Of a stretch of 64,000 nt of DNA, positions 57,241-64,000 are shown piece by piece. Origin of the DNA: Protula sp. h YS-2021 (lineage: Eukaryota > Annelida > Polychaeta > Sabellida > Serpulidae); assembly GCA_949752745.1 (NCBI GenBank), contig OX457024.1, positions 46,070,490 to 46,134,489 on the forward strand, read 5' to 3'. The stretch's first letter is position 1. Each line of letters opens with the position of its first letter. The translations under genes and the position numbers were made by a program. The notes below the pieces were generated by a model. The model ran no database searches. It saw only the letters and a list, made by a program, of their open reading frames with translations, and was not told the origin of the DNA.

Positions 57241-58095
57241 GACTGTACTTAAACACGTTTGGCCTACATAGTAAACAGTTACCGTTGGGTTTTGGTTTTT
57301 TTGTAGAAATCGAAGCATTTCGACGTTGGATCGATTAACATTAAGTAAAGGTTGCAAACAGAGGTCGAAACAACGTCTATAGACGTCTCCCGACGTCAGG
57401 AAGATATTCATCTAGAATCGCCTTCAAGACAGTGAGAATTATAGTGTGGACCTCCCTCATAGTACCCCCACCCCTGGATCAAGTCGATTGCCGTGAACAT
57501 TTTTCAGAAGTAAGTGGGAAACCCTTGCGCGTGAAATTGAAATTCTTACATTTTACATCCTCCTTTTGGTCTATTTTCGAAGTCACCTGTTATGGCTACC
57601 ATTTTCGTTAAGCCATAATACAGTGAAGTTGGTTTTTGGTTGAAATTTGACGTCTACCAAACTGCAATTTTCAGACGTCTATTCAATGTTGTAGCAAAGA
57701 CTTTGATTTTACACCGGAGAAAGTTGCATTTTGGTTGCGATCAAAAACAGCGTTGAACAAAGTCTTTTAAATTTTATGTCAAAAAGTTAGTGAGACGTTG
57801 ATCTGTCGTCGCGACCAGTCACAACCAAAATGCAAACGGATCGATGTCCCAAATGGTGTTGCATTGTTTACTGTAAAGACAAGACATGAATGCTCAAGAA
57901 TTTGCCCGTTCATAAACTAGCAAACCTTGCAGCGTATGTTCATGTTTATTTGGAATGGCGACGTCGATCACCCAAATCCAAAACTTTTCTAAAAGTCGCA
58001 ATTTAGTTTGATTTCATTGTGATCACAACCACGCCATATAATATAGATCAAGTTCAGAAACAAAAGAAACGTCATCACCTTTTCGCTCAACCGAA
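57241..58095. other. Non-coding stretch with dispersed repeat pieces
   Basis: Bases 57410-57530 resemble 45070-45190. GACGTC/GACGTCT words recur at 57380-57680. No gene seen. Confidence 0.5.
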
Positions 58096-58118
58096 ATGGA
58101 TGCCATGACTGGGCTCTC

Positions 58119-58201
58119 GAAAAGAAGAAGAGGAAGAATGAGAAGAAGAAGAAGAAGAAGAAGAAGAAGAAGAAGAAGAAGAAGAAGAAGAAGAAGAAGA
58201 A

Positions 58202-58245
<44 letters not shown>
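58119..58245. repeat. (GAA)n then (GAAA)n microsatellite
   Basis: About 80 bp of AAG/GAA triplets followed by about 40 bp of GAAA. The poly-Arg and poly-Leu frames on the two strands are translations of this repeat. Confidence 0.97.
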
Positions 58246-58882
58246 GAAGTTATCAAACTGAGTGGTTCTGGCTTACATAAGGACTGCCGCAGTCATGGTT
58301 ATGAATCTGCCGTTTGTTTTGTCAAGCGTTGTCAGCCATTGCAGTGAAGTCCTCCATCAAGATATTGGACCTTCCAAAACGTAACTGTTCGATGCCCTCA
58401 TTAAATGTGTCAAGCCTTGAAAAAGGTATTGAATTGACAAAAAAAAAAAATCTGATCCAATTGAGAAAGAAAAAACGATCGTCTTTTTTTGCGACTGGTT
58501 AAATTAAACAAAGAAAGAAAGGAAAAAAAAAACACCGTTTGTTTTACTTAATTATTTGAATCGAACTTATCGAATGAAGAGAAAACTTTTTTTTATCTTG
58601 CCCTCCGTACTTGATAAATTATCTGAAGTCCCGCTCCACCTCCACCTCCAGTCTCTCGGTTAAGCTCAAAGCGAAAAATAAAATCACTTCGGCGATTTTT
58701 TGGCGGTGTAGTGATATGACGTCATAATTCTTATTGCAACGATAAGAATAAAGCAGGAACAATGACACTTCAATGACGACACAATTGTTATTGTAAAAAA
58801 TCGTATAGCAGAGATTCAATTGTCTATAGCAACTAGAGATTTCCTTGAGCGACAGGAATATATTCAAGAAGTTCGCTTTAGA

Positions 58883-60598
58883 ATGCATCTTAGCAAGAAT
58901 ATAGTTAAAACGTCTAATTTAAACATCTACTATTGTATTTTGATTTTAATATTATTGTGTATGACTGAAAGTTGTACTTGCAAAAAAGTAGTGTTGTCGT
59001 TACATCAGCATGAGGTGTTTGAAGTGCGATCGTTCCGTCATAGTGGATTTGAAGAGGATCTGCAAAGCGGGAAGGTTGTACCAAGGGTCCATGTTTCAGT
59101 GGAAGAAGAGGAATCGCCCAGGTATTATAATATCTTCGCATGAATATAGAAATATAGACTTAATTCCATAAATATCATCTCATATAAACCAGCTTTGTAT
59201 CTGCAGCTTCGTCCTTTAATTAAGGAGCACTGGTGATAACAGCATATACATTCCAAAGGCATATTCATGAAACAAGAATGTCCACCAGGGACATTGTAAC
59301 ACAGTGGATCAAGCATTAAAAGGTTTGTAGGGTCCCGAAAACGAGGTGGTAGCATTTAAATTACTGGTTACTGAAAAAAAAATAAAGGCAAGCATATGCC
59401 TAATCTCTCGCGGATCAAAAAATAAATTCCAAGAAAGTCCTAACTTTGGACTACGAAACAAAAATTGAAAGCAAGAAATAATTTTTAAAGAAAAGACAAC
59501 ATTAAGACTATTATTCTAAAATTTAGAATAAATCCAATCAAAATACAGCAGGCAACATATTTTTGAAAAAAAAAAAACTCACAAAAATCAAAATTCCGCC
59601 ATTTTGTCAATTTTTGGCGAATGGGCAAATATGTCATTTTTCGAGAGAGGATCACAAGGAAACATTCGTACAAAATTTGAAAGGAAGCAAATCAAAACTG
59701 GATTGAGAGGAAGCAGTTTGAAATCTGGCCAACATAAAATATAAACGGCGCCGTTTAATTGGTCAATTTGTTAGTGAATCGCAAAAACGTAAATTTTAAG
59801 AGGCAACTGCGTAGAGAACATTCATACAAAATTTGGAAGGAATTGTGAAAAAAGCATTTTAAAAATTGGCTAACAGAATTTTTTAAACTGCCACCATTTA
59901 GCCATTGTTGCTAATTACCAAAAAAAAAAAAAAGTAAATTTGAAAGACAGAACCAACATTCGCACAAAATTTGAAGGGAATTTAATCAAATTTGCCAAAG
60001 AACAAGCATTTGAAAAATTGGCTCACAAATAAATCAAAATATAACGCCATTTATCCAATTATGGTAAATCGCCAAAAAAAAGAAGCAATTTGTCACGAGA
60101 GGACTGCCTAGGAAGCACTCCTAAGCGATATTTGGCCAATTTTTGGCGAATTGCCAAAAATGTAATTGTCCCCTAAGGCACCTAGAGAACAATAGTACAA
60201 AAATTGATAAGGGCCTAAAGGTAAAGTGTTCAATTTAAATATATTGCAGCAGTGCTGTGTTTGAAGAGACCGATACCACATGCGAACCACCTCACCTGAG
60301 ACGTGAGCCTCGTTCCCGCGATTACTACGACAAAGACGCGTCGTTTACAGAGCGTCACTTCCTGATAATACTGATGCTCATTATCATCACTTGCTTCTCT
60401 GGCGTGTTCGTCGTCATCTATTTCTGCTGTTGTCAGCGTGGCTTGTGCCCTGCTTGCTGCAGGTGTTGTGTGGACACTGCTATGACCAAGTACATGATGG
60501 GGGCGGAGGTCGATTCCAAGGGAAATATCCACTACAGAGAACTGACTGAATTTGAGCGCGAAGCTGCGGCAGAGATTAGAGACGAATACGCTCCATAA
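58883..60598 (+). CDS. Two-exon gene for an unrecognised single-pass membrane protein, 195 aa
   Basis: Exon 1 is 58883-59121 and exon 2 is 60250-60598; the CAG/GTATTA donor and TTGCAG acceptor join in phase 2. The ATG at 58883 precedes a signal peptide (NIYYCILILILLCMTESCTC); an in-frame ATG at 58820 is less suitable. The ectodomain has about 90 residues including VLSLHQHEVFEVRSFRHSGF and an acidic VSVEEEES. The membrane segment is FLIILMLIIITCFSGVFVVI, followed by a palmitoylation-prone CCCQRGLCPACCRCC and a cytoplasmic tail with FEREAAAEIRDEYAP. I recognise no family. Each exon alone is a modest frame; the gene rests on the splice fit plus signal and membrane segments. Confidence 0.65.
59640..60215. 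repeat. Degenerate 130-170-bp tandem repeat in intron
   Basis: ACATTCGTACAAAATTTGAA recurs imperfectly at about 59653, 59819, 59953 and 60187, with AATTGGC and GCCATTT words between. It fills much of the intron of the 58883-60598 gene. Confidence 0.6.
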
Positions 60599-60669
60599 CG
60601 TCGCAGTAAATGAGGGCGTGACGACTACAGCTGACACAGTATAAAAAGAACAAAGGGAGGGGGAGGACA

Positions 60670-62390
60670 TTGTCCTCCAAGTAAAGCAGGGAGATAAATT
60701 TAAAATGGATCCTATGCTGTTACAGTATTGAAGGGAAACAAGTAGGGCTCTTTTTATTCCTTAACGAAACACTGAACTGATCAATAAGATTTTGTGAAGA
60801 TGTTTGGTTGGTTGCTTTTTCCATTAAAATAATTTTTAAACTGAGTTCTAAGGCACAAAACCCTACCAAAAAATGCTTGGTATGAAAACTGAAAATATCC
60901 CACCATTTTATTACGTTCATTTTATTACGAATATTATGATTAAAACTGACTAAAACAACAAGCTGTGTCTTTTACTTTGTTTCAATATGTGATAAAAAAT
61001 TTTGTAAATTGTATAAACAGGCTGGGCCCCCGCCTAAACATTTTTAAACATATTCAGGGAGATGCCATTTTTCTTTCAGCAGTCCTCTTTGAAAATACTT
61101 TATGCTAATGACTGAATAATTGCAAGCACTTTGCTATCTTACATACTTGTTGCTTAAACTTAAATATAAACTCTTTGATCAAATATATTATATTTGACAA
61201 ACCGTATTATATTTGACAAACCGTATTATATTTGACAAACCGTATTATATTTGACAAACCGTGTTTACATAAGAATAAGTACGGTTTCACGGCTTTAACA
61301 GTTTCACCTCTTAAAAATGCAACATTCATTTTTTTTTGTCTCTAAGAAGTCACAATATATTTCAAGCTTATTTTCCAGAACGCCAAACGATGTCAAAATA
61401 TAACTAAAGATATCAATAAAGTAATGTAGATTAAAATTTAGAGATGCAAAATTTAGTTATTGTTATTAATAATATCAACAAAATTTTTGAAATGCTTCAT
61501 AATTCTGAATTTTACATGTAAAAAAAAAAGACTCTAAAGTTTTGATGTCAAAAAGCCATTTTTGAGATAAAACAAGCATTTACAGATTTAAAATATAAAT
61601 AAAAAAGTCTCATTCCGAAAAAAACTGAGATCTAAAATTTATTTGCTCTCAAAAATTAATTTTTTATATCAATAATGACCTAAAAAATGGGAAAATGGTG
61701 TTCATAGAAATGGCCGTCCTCGAAGTCTTCACACTGAATTTTTCTACAATCATCAGCTTGTACATCTTGCGCATATAAAAAAATCACAATCAAATTGGTG
61801 TAATTTGGTTATGACAATTACTTCACTATCATTTTTATTAGCGTAGTCCAGACATCAGGAGAACAATGCTGTAAGTATGACGTTGTAAAGACGTCAGTCA
61901 AACTGACATAGCAACGAGATCGTATTATCGCTCACGGGTAGCGTGACGACACGACAACAAGAATCAACAGTATTTTAGTAGAGCGTCAGGATTTTTTAAT
62001 ATAATACAGATGGAAAGTTACTACAGGTTATGGCTGTGAATGTCAATGATATTTCGTTCCACGAAATGTCGCTCGATGAAATGTCTCTCGACAAAATGTC
62101 GGAATACCTATAATATAAGATGAAATAGTTTATTCTAACTAAGTTTGCATGGTTAGAAGGGCAAGGCTAGAAGTAAGTACTTATTAATGCACTTATTAAT
62201 TGAATCTGTCAAGCTTTTGTGGCTGACACTCGATTACCGGGAATTAAAGGCCGAAGAGCATTAGTACCCTCTTTGCCTCGTGGCACTGCGTGCTGAAGTA
62301 AAAATTGCGTTTGCAGTGTTAAAATTGGAAATCATAGTCGGCACGCTGTTCGAAGTTTCAACCTGATCTGGTAAGCCAAAATAACGCCAC
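60670..62390. other. AT-rich stretch without recognisable genes
   Basis: Apart from the short tandem repeat at 61186-61262, I see nothing coding or mobile here. Confidence 0.5.
61186..61262. repeat. 19-bp tandem repeat, four units
   Basis: TATTATATTTGACAAACCG repeated four times almost perfectly. Confidence 0.92.
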
Positions 62391-62399
62391 AACTGACCG

Positions 62400-63260
62400 C
62401 AAAACAGCACAATCGGAATGCTCTAAATTGGAAATTCGGCCTCAGTGGTTGCTAGAGCTTTCGGAGTGCACAAATCCACAGTGACATGCCTTAGAATCCG
62501 CTTAGAGGAAACTGGGTCCACAACAGACCGCCTTCGATCGGGGAGACCACGGGTTACTACCCCCAGGCAGGACTAAAGAATACGTCTCTCACATCTCCGG
62601 CAACAGCCACTGTCAAAAAGATCCCTGGAACTTAAAATAACCGTGTGTGTAGGCAGACGGTGAGAAACCGGCTCCGTCGATACGGTTTACTCGCGCCGCC
62701 CCTATCGACGATTGCTCTTAACCCCCGCCCGAATGCACATCTCCACTGGACACAGAGAAGAGTCTTTTTAAATGATGAATCGCGTTTTTCTTGACCTACG
62801 CCGACGGAAGAGAGCGCGCTTCGCGCCGAACGAACAAGCGCCTCAGCGGCACCTACGTTCAAGAAAGAGACCGATGGGGCAGTCAAAGTGTGATAGTTTG
62901 GTCAGGCATATCGTTCACTCATCGCACTGAACTTCCTTTTTCTAAACGGCATTCTTAACGCTGAACAGTATCGAGAACAAATTTTGGAGCCATCGGCGGT
63001 CACTTTTTGTGCGTCAAAATGGTGTAATTCTACAGCAGGACAATGCACATCCTCATCTCGCGAGAACTGTGCGGCAGTATCTTAAAGTGCTAAGCGCCCG
63101 AGTCTGTACTGGCCCGCTTATTCTCCGAACGACCACACGTGGGATATGCTTGGAAAAACCGTACGCGAGAGCAACATCCCACCTGAGACATTGCCAGACA
63201 TTAGACAAGTGCTTGTAGAGGAGTTGAATCGCAATCGTTCAGAAAATCCCCACCGAGGAG
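62400..63260 (+). pseudogene. Tc1-like transposase remnant
   Basis: In broken plus-strand frames I read DRLRSGRPRVTTP (about 62525-62565), then HISTGHREES (about 62740), then VILQQDNAHPHLARTVRQYL (about 63020-63085). RSGRPRVTT links the DNA-binding and catalytic parts in Tc1 transposases, and QDNAHPH holds the second catalytic Asp. Multiple stops show it is dead. The DIRS copy at 63291 abuts its 3' side. Confidence 0.75.
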
Positions 63261-63290
63261 CCTTTTTACAAGGTATTAAAATGGTTAATT

Positions 63291-64000
63291 CTATCGTTTT
63301 ATTTCGTAAAACGAGCTTTTACGAGTAAAAGCGCAATTCGCGTTCTCCACTTTTAATGGGTTCCCTTCCAGTAATATTTACCACGCAATATAAAAAGAAC
63401 TTTTTGAGGTACTGTTCAAGATACTCTAACCCTTCCATCCATCCTTCGACCAGTCAGAATGCCCGAAACGTCGTCTGCTAGTCTCGTATAAACGACATTC
63501 CCTTTTTAGCCCCAAAAGGCGGTAAAACACGCCCAGGCTAGTTGGGGAAGGATGGGACGGGTTAAAATCAAAGTTAAAAGTGGAGAACGCGAATTGCGCT
63601 TTTACTCGTAAAAGCTCGTTTTACGAAATAAAACGATAGTTTTACTTGGCAAAAGCTTTGAATTCGCTTATCTCCACTTTTAATGGGACTTGAGTCCGGA
63701 GCAGGGGAGCCTGCCATTCTTGAACTGCCCAAAAAGGTCGCGATTTACACTATGGCTTGTAAAAGCTCATTGTATGTAAGCAAGGAGTGCTGTGCACTCG
63801 AAGCAAAAGAAGAAATAAAACTTGTCGGCTAAGTTTCAATTCTTTTAATGATTTCCTAAATAAAGTCCGGAGGCGCACCATTCCGGTCTTTCAACATAAG
63901 GTAAAATCATAACAAAGTAAAAATATCACAGCAACTGTCAGTTGAGATGAGAAAGGCTTCCAACCATGCCATCATCTTTTGAGAACTATCACCATCCCCC
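63291..64000 (-). mobile_element. Second DIRS-like copy, terminal part, running off the window
   Basis: From CTATCGTTTTATTTCG at 63291 to the window end it follows 49144-49860 base for base with few differences, including the internal palindrome and GGACTTGAGTCCGGAGCAGG. Orientation is the same, so its genes lie right of the window. Confidence 0.9.

Noticed and set aside
58023..58347. Arg-rich and Leu-rich frames
   Set aside because: They are translations of the (GAA)n/(GAAA)n microsatellite.

Overview
This is a repeat-rich, intron-rich metazoan window. There are many GT-AG introns, a secreted lectin/discoidin gene, a Polinton/Maverick, a DIRS-like retrotransposon, Tc1/mariner and pogo-type debris and several short inverted-repeat elements. 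Gene content fits a marine invertebrate, possibly a mollusc. The species cannot be fixed from sequence alone.

Host genes. Nearly the whole left 46 kb is one minus-strand gene, read from a signal-peptide exon at 46296 down past the left edge of the window. I find 23 exons, about 1,060 codons. They encode a signal peptide, five C-type lectin-like domains (CTLD1-5), a Ser/Thr/Pro linker and three F5/8 type C (discoidin) domains, the last cut by the window edge. Splice phases agree at every junction except inside CTLD3. Only CTLD5 keeps the EPN and WND calcium/sugar motifs. A second host gene on the plus strand (58883-60598, two exons) encodes an unrecognised 195-residue single-pass membrane protein.

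Polinton (12725-30401, 17,677 bp). It sits inside the 22.6-kb intron that splits CTLD5. It has exact 6-bp target duplications (AGTGCA) and termini AGTAGTAGG...CCTACTACT. Plus-strand genes are protein-primed DNA polymerase B (one frameshift) and four small proteins, the first clearly PC4-like. A minus-strand block, with almost every junction overlapping or nearly touching, encodes integrase with a chromodomain, packaging ATPase, four small structural or unknown proteins, penton, major capsid protein and adenain-like protease. A right-hand accessory block holds a NADAR-domain protein, zinc-binding and membrane micro-proteins and another member of the small plus-strand protein family. The inverted repeats carry a CRE/ETS-site cluster, an 85-bp satellite with long G/C runs, and TATA promoters pointing inward. 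The Polinton landed in an older, decayed retroelement (gag remnant about 11.4-12.7 kb, RNase H remnant about 30.4-31.1 kb).

Mobile layers on the right. From 46.8 to 57.2 kb a GTAAGCAC-ended non-coding element has been split twice: by a 1,866-bp inverted-repeat element (46848-48713) and by a DIRS-like element (49144 to about 57093; gag, RT-RNase H, tyrosine recombinase). An intact relative at 11.0-11.35 kb gives both empty sites. A second DIRS copy starts at 63291 and leaves the window. Between genes lie degenerate Tc1 copies (34263-35444 and about 62400-63260), a pogo-like element (6420-7289), a 1.8-kb inverted-repeat element (4031-5841), tRNA-headed repeats and microsatellites.
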